From Lachnospiraceae bacterium (lineage in GTDB: Bacteria > Bacillota > Clostridia > Lachnospirales > Lachnospiraceae): 64,000 bases of DNA. The notes below the pieces were generated by a model, which saw nothing but the letters and a program-made list of their open reading frames with translations, did not search any database and had not been told where the DNA came from. The position numbers and the translations under genes were made by a program. Every line of letters starts with the position of its first letter. Position 1 is the first letter of the stretch. The stretch lies in the NCBI GenBank assembly GCA_009780115.1, contig WRAQ01000008.1:1-64000 (forward strand). The letters run 5' to 3'. Positions 26,463 through 34,900 of this stretch are shown one piece after another.

Positions 26463-27590
26463 ATGAGCGCACACCCAATAACTCTAAAGCCAATTGATGA
26501 AGTGGCGAAGTATAAGCGAACCCTAATTCCAATGCATATTCCTGATGGATATGCGATAAAGCCCATACTTGAAGGAATTGCTAACGAAGATGTTGTGAGA
26601 AGCGGTGTTATTGGATTTAGGGATTTTCTTCACACGTTTTTTGACTGCTTGATTTCGGACGGATATGAGTTTGCCGTTCCACCGAAAAAGCCAACAGGCA
26701 TGGCCGATTATCCATTTTTGAATTATATCACAAACATCATGGTTGAAATAGGTTATCATGGCATACTGCCTGAAAATAATGATTTGCTGGTTATCAATAA
26801 AATACCTTTATGCGCACCATCTGTTGATGAAAACGGAAAGAAAAAAAGTGCCAAAATTCCTGCCTCTGGCTTAGTTGAAAGTCTGCGCTTTTTGGTTCTT
26901 TGCGGTTTCGATTTTGGCGGTGCGGATTTAAGTGAAAAGTCGCTCGTTATAACTGAAACAAAACCATTGGAAGTATCATATCCTGATAATCCTGTTTTAC
27001 TAGTGGGGTTAAAGGCGTTAGCTATTGTTGATATTGAAAGGCGGAATGGACGTACATTTTGGAATGACCATAATCTTTTGCGTTGTAATTACAGGCTACT
27101 AATGGCTAATAAACCCGATATAGCCGACGAGTTAAGTGATTTTTTGAATCCCTTGCCCGAAAAGGTTCAAGAGTTCGCACTAAACCTACATCAACGATAT
27201 ACAAGAATGGGTCTGGATTGCACATTAAGCATTTTAGATGACACCAGTTTTTCCTATGCTAACATCAACGAACGCAATAAACGCTTATCCGCACGAGATA
27301 AATACCAAAAACGAATTTGGGCATTTTCCAACTCTATGCGAAACGGCTACAGTCTGTTTGTGAGGGCTAAAAAAACAGATAAGTATATTGATGTTATCAA
27401 GGACTTTCCGCAAGCGTTGCAGGACAAAATTGCGGAGGGTTATGGTTGTTATCGCAAGTTTGGGCGTGAACGCTGTCAAGTTGATTGTCAGGGGATCCGT
27501 TTGCCTTTGGATGGCACCATACTTGATATTACAAAAGAAATTGAAATATGGCTCGATAATGAAATGCCGAGTTCATTGAAAAATATATAG
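26463..27590 (+). CDS. Unknown protein with a Cys-containing C-terminal domain
   Basis: At 375 residues this is the longer tandem paralogue of the preceding gene. Residues 1-225 match it. The extra C-terminal region carries NGYSLFVRAKKTDKYIDVI, then GYGCYRKFGRERCQVDCQGI, three cysteines in a basic context that could bind a metal. A short linker ends in WLDNEMPSSLKN. I recall similar C-terminal domains in hypothetical proteins of clostridia but cannot name a family. The start follows AGGAGATAAG. It may have accompanied the neighbouring DUF3788-like gene. Confidence 0.55.
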   Translation: MSAHPITLKPIDEVAKYKRTLIPMHIPDGYAIKPILEGIANEDVVRSGVIGFRDFLHTFFDCLISDGYEFAVPPKKPTGMADYPFLNYITNIMVEIGYHGILPENNDLLVINKIPLCAPSVDENGKKKSAKIPASGLVESLRFLVLCGFDFGGADLSEKSLVITETKPLEVSYPDNPVLLVGLKALAIVDIERRNGRTFWNDHNLLRCNYRLLMANKPDIADELSDFLNPLPEKVQEFALNLHQRYTRMGLDCTLSILDDTSFSYANINERNKRLSARDKYQKRIWAFSNSMRNGYSLFVRAKKTDKYIDVIKDFPQALQDKIAEGYGCYRKFGRERCQVDCQGIRLPLDGTILDITKEIEIWLDNEMPSSLKNI

Positions 27591-27656
27591 CGAGTGGTTA
27601 GACTTGCAATTTTGTAAATTATGGGTTACTATTAAACAATAAGGAGAGGTGAATTT

Positions 27657-28019
27657 ATGCTTAACTACGAGGTATTTAATAAGGAAAATCAGCCAACAGA
27701 AGATGAAATCAAAGATTTTGTTGGAACAGAAATTTTTATGCTTTTTACTGATTTAGATAATCACTTGCGTGAAGATTATAAAATAAAGCCTAAAGTAGCC
27801 TATTCCAGTTGCGCTATGGATAATAATATATGGCGAGGGTGGAATATCAAATATCAGAAAAGCGGTAAATCATATTGCACGATTTACCCACAACAAGGGC
27901 ATTTTTTGGTTTTAATTCCAGGCAAGCCTTTCGAGGTACGAAACGAAGATGCTGTTGGCGAAGTTAAATTGGCACTAGAAATTAGGAAAGATGAAATAAG
28001 CGCAAAGAAAAAGGCTTAG
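27657..28019 (+). CDS. DUF3788-like protein, apparently shortened
   Basis: This 120-residue protein has the core WRGWNIKYQKSGKSYCTIYPQQGHFLVLI, which matches my memory of the DUF3788 family (W-x-x-KY-x-KSGK-x-x-C-x-x-YP). Members are usually somewhat longer, with another block before the Lys-rich end; here that block seems missing between LIPGKPFEVRN and VKLALEIRK. The ribosome binding site is GGAGAGG. The function of the family is unknown. Confidence 0.5.
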   Translation: MLNYEVFNKENQPTEDEIKDFVGTEIFMLFTDLDNHLREDYKIKPKVAYSSCAMDNNIWRGWNIKYQKSGKSYCTIYPQQGHFLVLIPGKPFEVRNEDAVGEVKLALEIRKDEISAKKKA

Positions 28020-28250
28020 TTTGATGAGACTTATCTTTTTGTAATTTGAGTTGGGATTCAGTGCCGTATTCTTTTACGGTTTTTCTATGGAAGTCGCTAC
28101 GCTTCTTCTCTTGCTCGGCAATCTCTTTTTGCATTTTACGTCGCTCCCAAAATCCTGCGCTACTAAGATTTCGTTCAATATCCTGTATCGTGTAACCGTA
28201 AAGCATATCAACATCTGAGGCGTGTTTAAGCCCTAAAAGTTTGGTTTAGC
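27982..28250 (-). pseudogene. Possible C-terminal remnant of an unidentified gene
   Basis: On the minus strand an open frame with protein-like composition reads KLLGLKHASDVDMLYGYTIQ and then DIERNLSSAGFWERRKMQKE. It has no ribosome binding site at its ATG (28206) and the similarity in style continues upstream of that ATG, as though the gene were truncated. I cannot name the family. It overlaps the end of the DUF3788-like gene by 38 bases, so its true end may lie higher. Confidence 0.3.
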
Positions 28251-28329
28251 GAGTATATTAATTTGGTATATTCAAAACCGTAATATTTCAAAAATGCTAC
28301 AAGAGTAGTTTTTATTAAGGTAATTTAAT

Positions 28330-28371
28330 TTCGGAAAATCAAGTTCGGAAAATCAAGTTCGGAAAATCAAG
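28330..28371 (+). repeat. Three tandem copies of a 14-base unit
   Basis: TTCGGAAAATCAAG occurs three times without spacers immediately upstream of the rpmF promoter. It may bind a regulator or simply be slippage; there are too few units and no spacers, so it is not CRISPR. Confidence 0.7.
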
Positions 28372-28383
28372 GAAAAAAACCAG

Positions 28384-28412
28384 TTGACAAATCCCAAAAC
28401 CATGTATATAAT
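28384..28412 (+). promoter_or_regulatory. Consensus SigA promoter of rpmF
   Basis: A perfect TTGACA at 28384-28389, a 17-base spacer and a perfect TATAAT at 28407-28412 lie 50 bases before rpmF. Such a strong promoter fits a ribosomal protein gene cut off from its usual upstream operon. Confidence 0.85.
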
Positions 28413-28461
28413 TGTAAAAGTGCGATGAAACAGCATGTGAAAGTTTATAAGGAGGTGTGAA

Positions 28462-28641
28462 ATGGCTATATGTCCTAAAAATAAATCTTCCAAAGGTAGA
28501 AGAGACAAACGGCGCGCTAATTGGAAAATGACCGCCCCGACATTAGTGAAATGCAGCAAATGCAGTGTACTGATGGTACCGCATCGTGTTTGCAAAGCTT
28601 GCGGTGCATACAATAAAAAAGAAATCATTAGCGTAGATTAG
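28462..28641 (+). CDS. rpmF: Ribosomal protein bL32
   Basis: This 59-residue large-subunit protein follows a strong AAGGAGGTG site. It begins MAICPKNKSSKGRRDKRRAN and carries four zinc-binding cysteines in two CxxC pairs, C31/C34 and C44/C47 (the C+ form). It lies in the conserved rpmF-plsX-acpP-rnc context, although a LytTR gene separates it from plsX and the DUF177 gene that usually precedes it is missing. Confidence 0.95.
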   Translation: MAICPKNKSSKGRRDKRRANWKMTAPTLVKCSKCSVLMVPHRVCKACGAYNKKEIISVD

Positions 28642-28715
28642 ATGCACACCGGCGCGTGAGTTCGCCATTGCAAACCTATTTTTACCTAAATCAATAACTG
28701 CATCATGAACTTCCC

Positions 28716-28753
28716 AATACCAATTGAAAGATTTTCATTTGGTATTTTTTTTT
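28716..28753 (+). terminator. Rho-independent terminator of rpmF
   Basis: AATACCAA and TTGGTATT form the stem, extended inward by TGAAA/TTTCA, and nine T residues follow. This ends the rpmF transcript before the convergent LytTR gene. Confidence 0.85.
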
Positions 28754-28761
28754 ACTGTATA

Positions 28762-28832
28762 GGAAATTGCTTCGCAATTCCCACGGCCGCACTCGGCGCG
28801 AGAGTTTGCTAATGCAAACTCTTATTTATAAG
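28762..28832 (+). repeat. Palindromic repeat unit, copy 1
   Basis: It comprises a hairpin GGAAATTGC/GCAATTCC, then GCACTCGGCGCG, then a second hairpin AGAGTTTGC-TAAT-GCAAACTCT and TTATAAG. The same order with compensated changes occurs at 48178-48310. A degenerate third copy lies near 28650-28676 (GGCGCGTGAG, GCAAACCT). Confidence 0.6.
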
Positions 28833-28851
28833 AAAATTTACTGGTAACTGG

Positions 28852-29577
28852 TCAAGCATGTGATTCCCCTCCGAATACATGGTAAAGATAAGATTCTTTT
28901 GCTTCGGAAAAGTGGCGCTGGGCAATCGGGACTAGAGTTTTGTCTTTCATCAAAAAATCTTGTTCCTTAATGCAGGAAACGTAATTCAAATTCACAATAA
29001 AAGAAATATGTGTCTGGACGAAAGAGTTATCGGCAAACAGCGGTTTAATTGCTGCGCTAAAAGGAATCCGCAAAGTTGAGCTTTTTATTACTTGATTATC
29101 GTTTTGGACACAAACCAAACGGCGGCCTTCGGAACGGCAGTAAGCAATTTCGTGAAAAGGGACTGCGACAAGGCCGGTTGGTGTTTTGATTGGAAACAAT
29201 GTTTGGTCACGCCGGACAATAAAATTCCGCGCGATGCTAAGTTCTGAATAAAGGAATTTCGCATCGACGGGTTTTAATAAATATTGAAAGGCCCGTACCC
29301 CATAAGCCGCAAGGGCATATCCATCATGACAGGTAAGGAAGATAATAAAGGCAGTTTCATCGGTTAACCTTATTTGTTTTGCGAGATTTAAACCACTCAT
29401 TCCGGTCATGACAATATCTAAAATATATATATCAAATTGGCTTCCTGCTTCGATATCCTGGCTAAGTTTAAGCGGGTCAAAGTATGAATGTATTTCAAAA
29501 TCCCCGAAATCAGCAACTAAATCCCTTAGATTTGTAACTTCTCTGATATCATTATCACATAATGCAACCTTTATCAT
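28852..29577 (-). CDS. LytTR-family response regulator
   Basis: The start was set at the ATG preceded by GCAGGAG; an earlier in-frame ATG (29607) lacks a site. The 241-residue product has a receiver domain with the acidic pocket at CDND, phospho-acceptor D54 in YILDIVMTGMSG and the conserved lysine in LLKPVDAKF. A LytTR DNA-binding domain (about 135-235) follows with VAVPFHEIAYCRSEGRRLV. Such regulators control virulence, bacteriocin or cell-wall genes in Firmicutes. No histidine kinase gene is beside it, so it is an orphan here. It is convergent with rpmF and sits inside a core operon. Confidence 0.88.
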   Translation of the reverse strand: MIKVALCDNDIREVTNLRDLVADFGDFEIHSYFDPLKLSQDIEAGSQFDIYILDIVMTGMSGLNLAKQIRLTDETAFIIFLTCHDGYALAAYGVRAFQYLLKPVDAKFLYSELSIARNFIVRRDQTLFPIKTPTGLVAVPFHEIAYCRSEGRRLVCVQNDNQVIKSSTLRIPFSAAIKPLFADNSFVQTHISFIVNLNYVSCIKEQDFLMKDKTLVPIAQRHFSEAKESYLYHVFGGESHA

Positions 29578-29708
29578 GAGAACTCCTGCGATATGTTTTA
29601 TATTCATATCTTAACAAATATCCTTTGCGAAAGCAAGTTTTACTTGCATTTTAGATGATGGTTTAGTATATTTAAATAATCAAGGATAGCAGGAAGAGAG
29701 AGGAATTT

Positions 29709-30710
29709 ATGCCGGCGTTCATAAATGTGGCTTTAGATGCAATGGGCGGTGACAATGCCCCGCGCGAAATTGTAAAAGGTGCCCTGCTTGCGGTAGGCGA
29801 GTGTGATAATGTCAAAGTATATCTGACCGGGGACAAAGAATTAATCGAAAAAGAATTACGCGGACAGGCATACGATACTTCGCGGATTGAAATAGTCCAT
29901 GCCGCGGAAGTTATCGAAACGGCGGAACCGCCGGTGATGGCGATTCGGAAGAAAAAAGACTCATCTTTGGTTATCGGGTTAAATATGGTCAAAGATGGTA
30001 CTTGCAGTGCTCTTATTTCGGCCGGTTCAACGGGCGCAGTCCTCGTTGGCGGCCAGGTTTTAGTCGGGCGGATCAAAGGAATCAAAAGGCCGCCTTTAGC
30101 CCCGCTGATACCAACCGAAACCGGTGCCAGCCTATTAATTGACTGTGGGGCAAATGTTGATGCAAGACCCGAACATCTCCTTCAATTCGCCCAGATTGGC
30201 GCAATTTATATGGAACATGTCGTCGGGATCAAAAAACCCAAAGTCGCAATCGTCAATAACGGTGCCGAAGAAGAAAAAGGTAACGCTTTAGTTAAGGAAA
30301 CCTTTCCGCTTCTGAAAAACTGCCCCGATATCAATTTTATCGGCAGTATTGAAGCCCGTGACATTCCGGCAGGCAAGGCTGATGTTATTGTTTGTGAAGC
30401 TTTTGTTGGTAATGTTATTCTCAAACTCTACGAGGGGGTAGGTGCAACACTGATCAAGATGATCAAAAAAGGTATTATGTCAACCACGAGGGCGAAAATC
30501 GGTGCTTTATTAGTAAAACCGGCTTTGAAAAAGACCCTCAAAGCATTTGATACCGAAGAATACGGGGGGGCGCCCTTATTAGGGCTGAATGGGCTGGTGG
30601 TCAAAACCCACGGAAGTGCCAAAGCGGTTGAAATCAAAAACGCAGTTCTCCAATGTGTTCAATTTACAGAACAAAAAATAAACGAAAAGATAAGGGTAAA
30701 ACTTACATAA
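29709..30710 (+). CDS. plsX: Phosphate acyltransferase PlsX
   Basis: PlsX makes acyl-phosphate from acyl-ACP for phosphatidic acid synthesis at the membrane. The 333-residue length is normal. It shows the signature VALDAMGGDNAPREIVKGA, the IGLNMVKDGTCSALISAGSTGAVL block and the C-terminal PLLGLNGLVVKTHGSAKA. It is first in the plsX-acpP-rnc-smc-ftsY run, with the direct substrate partner acpP next. The ribosome binding site is GGAAGAGAGAGG. Confidence 0.95.
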   Translation: MPAFINVALDAMGGDNAPREIVKGALLAVGECDNVKVYLTGDKELIEKELRGQAYDTSRIEIVHAAEVIETAEPPVMAIRKKKDSSLVIGLNMVKDGTCSALISAGSTGAVLVGGQVLVGRIKGIKRPPLAPLIPTETGASLLIDCGANVDARPEHLLQFAQIGAIYMEHVVGIKKPKVAIVNNGAEEEKGNALVKETFPLLKNCPDINFIGSIEARDIPAGKADVIVCEAFVGNVILKLYEGVGATLIKMIKKGIMSTTRAKIGALLVKPALKKTLKAFDTEEYGGAPLLGLNGLVVKTHGSAKAVEIKNAVLQCVQFTEQKINEKIRVKLT

Positions 30711-30733
30711 GGGGGTAATGTTGAAAGAAATAT

Positions 30734-30879
30734 TTGTTACTGTTCACGACAAGCCGTAAACAGCAACAAATGTGCACACAAATCGCAAAAAACGCGATTT
30801 GCCGCTATCACAACTCGGGATTTTGCGCAAAATACGCGCAAAACAGCTCGCGGAATAGTGACGTGTAAACAGTAACGAA
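30734..30879 (+). mobile_element. MITE-like hairpin repeat upstream of acpP
   Basis: The ends are inverted repeats (TTGTTACTGTTCAC at 30734; the reverse complement of the right end reads TTCGTTACTGTTTACAC). Inside lie three hairpins: TTTGTTACTGTT/AACAGCAACAAA, CAAATCGC/GCGATTTG and TTTTGCGC/GCGCAAAA. An inverted, shorter copy lies on the other side of acpP (31160-31246) and a fragment lies near 4841. No protein is encoded. The repeated, terminally inverted structure suggests a non-autonomous mobile element. Confidence 0.55.
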
Positions 30880-30928
30880 TGCTTCAACATCTGATTGTAA
30901 GTCCGCCAATGGCGGAAATGGGTATAAT

Positions 30929-31159
30929 ATGGAACTGGAAAAATTAAAATCGATAATTGCCGAAGTAGCCGGAGTGCATACTGAAGAAATCACCTTGGGA
31001 ACTACTTTTATGGATGATTTAGGGGTTGATTCTTTGGATGTGTATCAGATTATTATGGGTATTGAGCAGGAGTTCAATATCGAAATCACACCTGAACAGG
31101 CTGAAACGGTCAAAACAATCGAAGATGCGGTCAATTTGATCAAAGATGTTATTGGCTAA
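30929..31159 (+). CDS. acpP: Acyl carrier protein
   Basis: This 76-residue acidic four-helix carrier is modified by 4'-phosphopantetheine at S35 in the DLGVDSLDVYQI motif. It serves fatty acid and phospholipid synthesis together with PlsX. The ribosome binding region GCGGAAATGGG is weak. A TATAAT-like box lies just before the ATG, so transcription may initiate elsewhere. It is flanked on both sides by copies of one hairpin repeat. Confidence 0.95.
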   Translation: MELEKLKSIIAEVAGVHTEEITLGTTFMDDLGVDSLDVYQIIMGIEQEFNIEITPEQAETVKTIEDAVNLIKDVIG

Positions 31160-31246
31160 TTATTCACAGCCGGGAATTTCAAGCGCCAATCGCGTTTTTA
31201 GCGATTTATGTGCATGTTACTTTTACTACGAGCAGTGAATAGTAAT
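31160..31246 (-). repeat. Inverted copy of the acpP-upstream hairpin repeat
   Basis: The reverse complement starts TTACTATTCACTG and continues through GTAAAAGTAACATGCACAT to AAATCGCTAAAAACGCGATT, aligning in order with 30738-30800. It lies between acpP and rnc. Confidence 0.55.
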
Positions 31247-31261
31247 GTAATTGGATAGGTT

Positions 31262-31954
31262 ATGCAGGATTGGGATAAAAACATCCACGATTTAGAGATA
31301 AAAATCGGCTATGTGTTTATAGATAAGCTGCTTATCGCGCAGGCTTTTACACATCGGTCTTATGTTAATGAACAAATGCTTAAACGTCAGCCAAGTTATG
31401 AACGGATTGAGTTTTTAGGTGATGCAGTTTTGGATTTAATTACCAGCGAACATTTAATGGATACTTATCCTTCGATGGCCGAAGGCGAGTTGACCAAAGC
31501 GCGGGCGCAAATGGTCTGTGAATCGGCTTTAGCCCATAGTGCCAAGCATCTTGAGCTGGGGAAATACATGCGGCTCGGAAAAGGTGAAGCAAGGACAGGC
31601 GGGCATAAACGGGCTTCAATTCTGGCGGACGTTATGGAAGCATTAATCGGGGCAATTTACAGTGACAGCGGCCTTTCTGCTGCCAGGGATTTTATCCACC
31701 GGTTTGTCCTCAAAGACTTACGGACAGAGCCAAAGTTTCTTGACAGCAAATCAATGATTCAGGAATATGTCATCAAGAATGGCCTTGGCAAATTGAGGTA
31801 TGAATTAAGCGGCGTAGACGGGCCCGAACATGACAAGATTTTTTACACTGATTTATATCTTGAAGAAACGATAATCGGCAGCGGGAGCGGAAAGAGCAAA
31901 AAAGGTGCCGAGCAAAAAGCCGCTTATAAAGCGTTGAAAAAAATTACTTCATGA
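31262..31954 (+). CDS. rnc: Ribonuclease III
   Basis: RNase III cleaves double-stranded RNA in rRNA processing and mRNA decay. The 230 residues show the catalytic signature ERIEFLGDAVLD (47-58, with E50 and D54), the second acidic site in DVMEALIGAIYSD, and a C-terminal double-stranded RNA-binding domain ending in GSGKSKKGAEQKAAYKALK. It is tightly followed by smc (9 bases) in the standard order. Confidence 0.95.
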   Translation: MQDWDKNIHDLEIKIGYVFIDKLLIAQAFTHRSYVNEQMLKRQPSYERIEFLGDAVLDLITSEHLMDTYPSMAEGELTKARAQMVCESALAHSAKHLELGKYMRLGKGEARTGGHKRASILADVMEALIGAIYSDSGLSAARDFIHRFVLKDLRTEPKFLDSKSMIQEYVIKNGLGKLRYELSGVDGPEHDKIFYTDLYLEETIIGSGSGKSKKGAEQKAAYKALKKITS

Positions 31955-31963
31955 AAGAAAACC

Positions 31964-34900
31964 ATGTATCTTAAAAGAATCGAAATTCAGGGTTTCAAAT
32001 CCTTCGCCAATCGCATAAATTTCAAATTTCACAATGGAATCACCGGCATCGTTGGCCCCAACGGTTCCGGTAAGAGTAATGTTGCCGATGCGGTACGCTG
32101 GGTCCTTGGTGAACAGCGGATTAAGCAATTACGCGGGGCCTCAATGCAGGATGTTATTTTTTCCGGCACCGAAATGCGGAAGCAGTTAAGTTACGCTTAT
32201 GTCGCAATCACTTTGGATAATTCCGACAATGAACTCCCGATTGGGTATGATGAGGTGACTGTCGCCCGCCGTATTTACCGTTCCGGTGAAAGTGAGTATC
32301 TGCTGAATGGTACCCCCTGCCGGCTTAAGGATATCAGTGAAATATTTTATGATACCGGTATCGGCAAGGAAGGTTATTCGATTATCGGACAGGGACAGAT
32401 TGACAAAATCTTGAGCAGCAAACCCGAGGACCGCCGTGAATTATTCGATGAAGCGGCGGGAATTGTGAAATTCAAACGCCGTAAAAATGCCGCCCAGAAA
32501 AAACTGGAAGATGAAAAAGTAAACCTGATCCGGATTGGCGATATTATTATTGAGCTTGAGAAGCAAACCGGCCCCTTAGAAAAACAAGCCGAGATTGCCA
32601 AGGTTTATCTGCGCAAAAAAGAAGAACTAAAGAATCTTGATATTGATATCTTTTTATTGGAACATAACCGCCTGACTGACCTGATTAAGTCCGCCGGGGA
32701 AAAACTTACCCTTGCCGGCGGAGAACTTACCGAGACATCCGCCCGTTATGAAAAAATCAAGGTTGAGTATGAAGAAATCGACGAACAGTTACAAAAGCTT
32801 GAAGAAACAATTCAAAAGGAACGTGACGACCTAAATGATACCGGCTTAAAACGCGGCAAACTGGAAGGCGAAATTAATGTTCTTAAGGAACAGATCAATG
32901 CAAGCCGCAATAATGAAGAACATTTAAATCAGCGGGCCCGCTCGGTCCAGAGCGAAATCGATATCAAAAATATCGACCGTGAAGCAATTATCGCCGATAA
33001 AAAAATAATTGACCTTCAAGCTACCGAAATCGCTGATGTCCGTAACGAAGCCCGGGAAAATCTTAAGATTACCCAGACAAAAAATGAAGAACTTAACAAT
33101 AAAATCGAAGATGGTAAAAACAATATTATTGAAGCATTAAATTTACGGGCGACGATTAAATCCAAAATCGGCCGTTATGATACGATGCTTGAGCAAATAA
33201 CGATTCGCAAAGCGGAGCTTAATTCCCGCCTGATTCAAGCGAAATCTGATGAAGTAGAACAAGAAACAGAGATTGTCAAACTGCAAAAAGAGTTTGAAGA
33301 TATTAATGAATTAATCCGGAATTTAAATAACAAGCAGACCGATGTTGAAGAAAAATTATTTTTGCTGCGGGAAGAACTAGCCGGCAAAGACCGTCTTTTA
33401 CGTGATACCCAGGTGAAATACCATCAAGAAAAATCAAAGCTTGAAGCCCTCAATAACTTAACTGAACGTTACGAAGGTTATGGCGGCGCAGTCAAGCGGA
33501 TTATGGAAGAAAAAAAATCGGAGCGCGGTATTATTGGCGTTGTTGCCGATATTATCAAAGTTGACCGGAAATATGAAACGGCCATCGAAATCGCCCTTGG
33601 CGGCCATATTCAAAATATCGTCACCGAAGATGAAGAAACCGCAAAACGTTTAATTTCTTTATTAAAAAAGCAGAAAGGCGGACGGGCAACGTTTTTGCCA
33701 TTGACCAGCTTGGTCAATATACAAAAATTCAGCCATCCGGAAGCCTTGAAAGAAAATGGCGTTATCGGTCTTGCGGACAAGCTGGTTAAAACCGCTGCGA
33801 GATATGAAACGGTTGCCCAGTCAATGCTTGGGCGGATTCTAGTCGTTGACAATGTTGATAATGCGGTCAGAATTGCCAGAAAATATGATTATGGAATCCG
33901 GATGGTCACGTTAGACGGCGAACTTCTTGTCCCGGGTGGGGCAATTAGCGGCGGGACATTCAAAAACTCTTCCAGCCTCTTAAGCCGTCACCGGGAAACC
34001 GAAGAAGCCGAAATTAAGATAAAAAAGCATCTAGCCGATATTGATGAGTTGATGAAAGGCATTGAAGATGTGAAAACCAACCGTAACCGTTTACGTTTAC
34101 AACTGGAAGAAACGAAAAACGAGCTCCAGAGCAAATTTATCGAGCAGAATACCGCCCGTTTAAATGTCATCAAAGCAACGGAGAAAAAAGAAGCAGCTTT
34201 AGCCGGCAGCGCCGCTTTGATAACTGAAGAGGGCGAAATCGCCGGCCAGATAAAGGAAATTGACAAAGCAAAAGAAGCCATTTTATTAGAATTATCCGCA
34301 TCGGAAGTGCTGGAGAAAAAGCTGGAAGCCGAAATCCGTACTTACCAAACAGAGCTGGAAACCGGGCGCGAGGAAGAATCACTTCGTCTTCTTGCGGTTT
34401 CGGAGCAGGAAGTAAAAGTCGAAAAGCTTTTACAGCAACAAGGTTTTCATCAGCAAAATATCGAACGGATTGATGGCGAAATCACGCGGATGGAAGGTGA
34501 GCTTTTAGAAATCCGCACCGGGCTTGCGAAAAATAAAGAAGATGTCCGGATTAAAGAAGAAAATATCGCCGAAATTGAAAAGACGATTATTGCTTCCCAT
34601 GCCTTACAGGATAATACGAAGCAAAATTTAGAAGAAGACATTCTCAAAAAGGAAGAACTGACAGCCAGACAAAAGAACTTCTTTGGCGAACGTGAGAGCC
34701 TTTCCGAACGGATAAGTGCCCTTGACAAAGAGGTATACCGTTTGGGCAGTCAAAAAGAGCGCCTGGAAGAGCAAATCGCCGCCCAGATACATTATATGTG
34801 GGAAGAATATGAGATTACGCTTTCGATGGTTGCTAAGCTTACTGAAGAGCAAGCGGAACGCGGTGAAACGAAAAGCGAAACCGGCGTGATGAAACGGCAG

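Noticed and set aside
28330..28371. Three direct repeats as a CRISPR remnant
   Set aside because: Units are 14 bases, contiguous and without spacers, and no cas genes are present.
23857..28461. Prophage or integrative element
   Set aside because: No integrase, structural or mobilisation gene is recognisable and no attachment-site repeats bracket the block.
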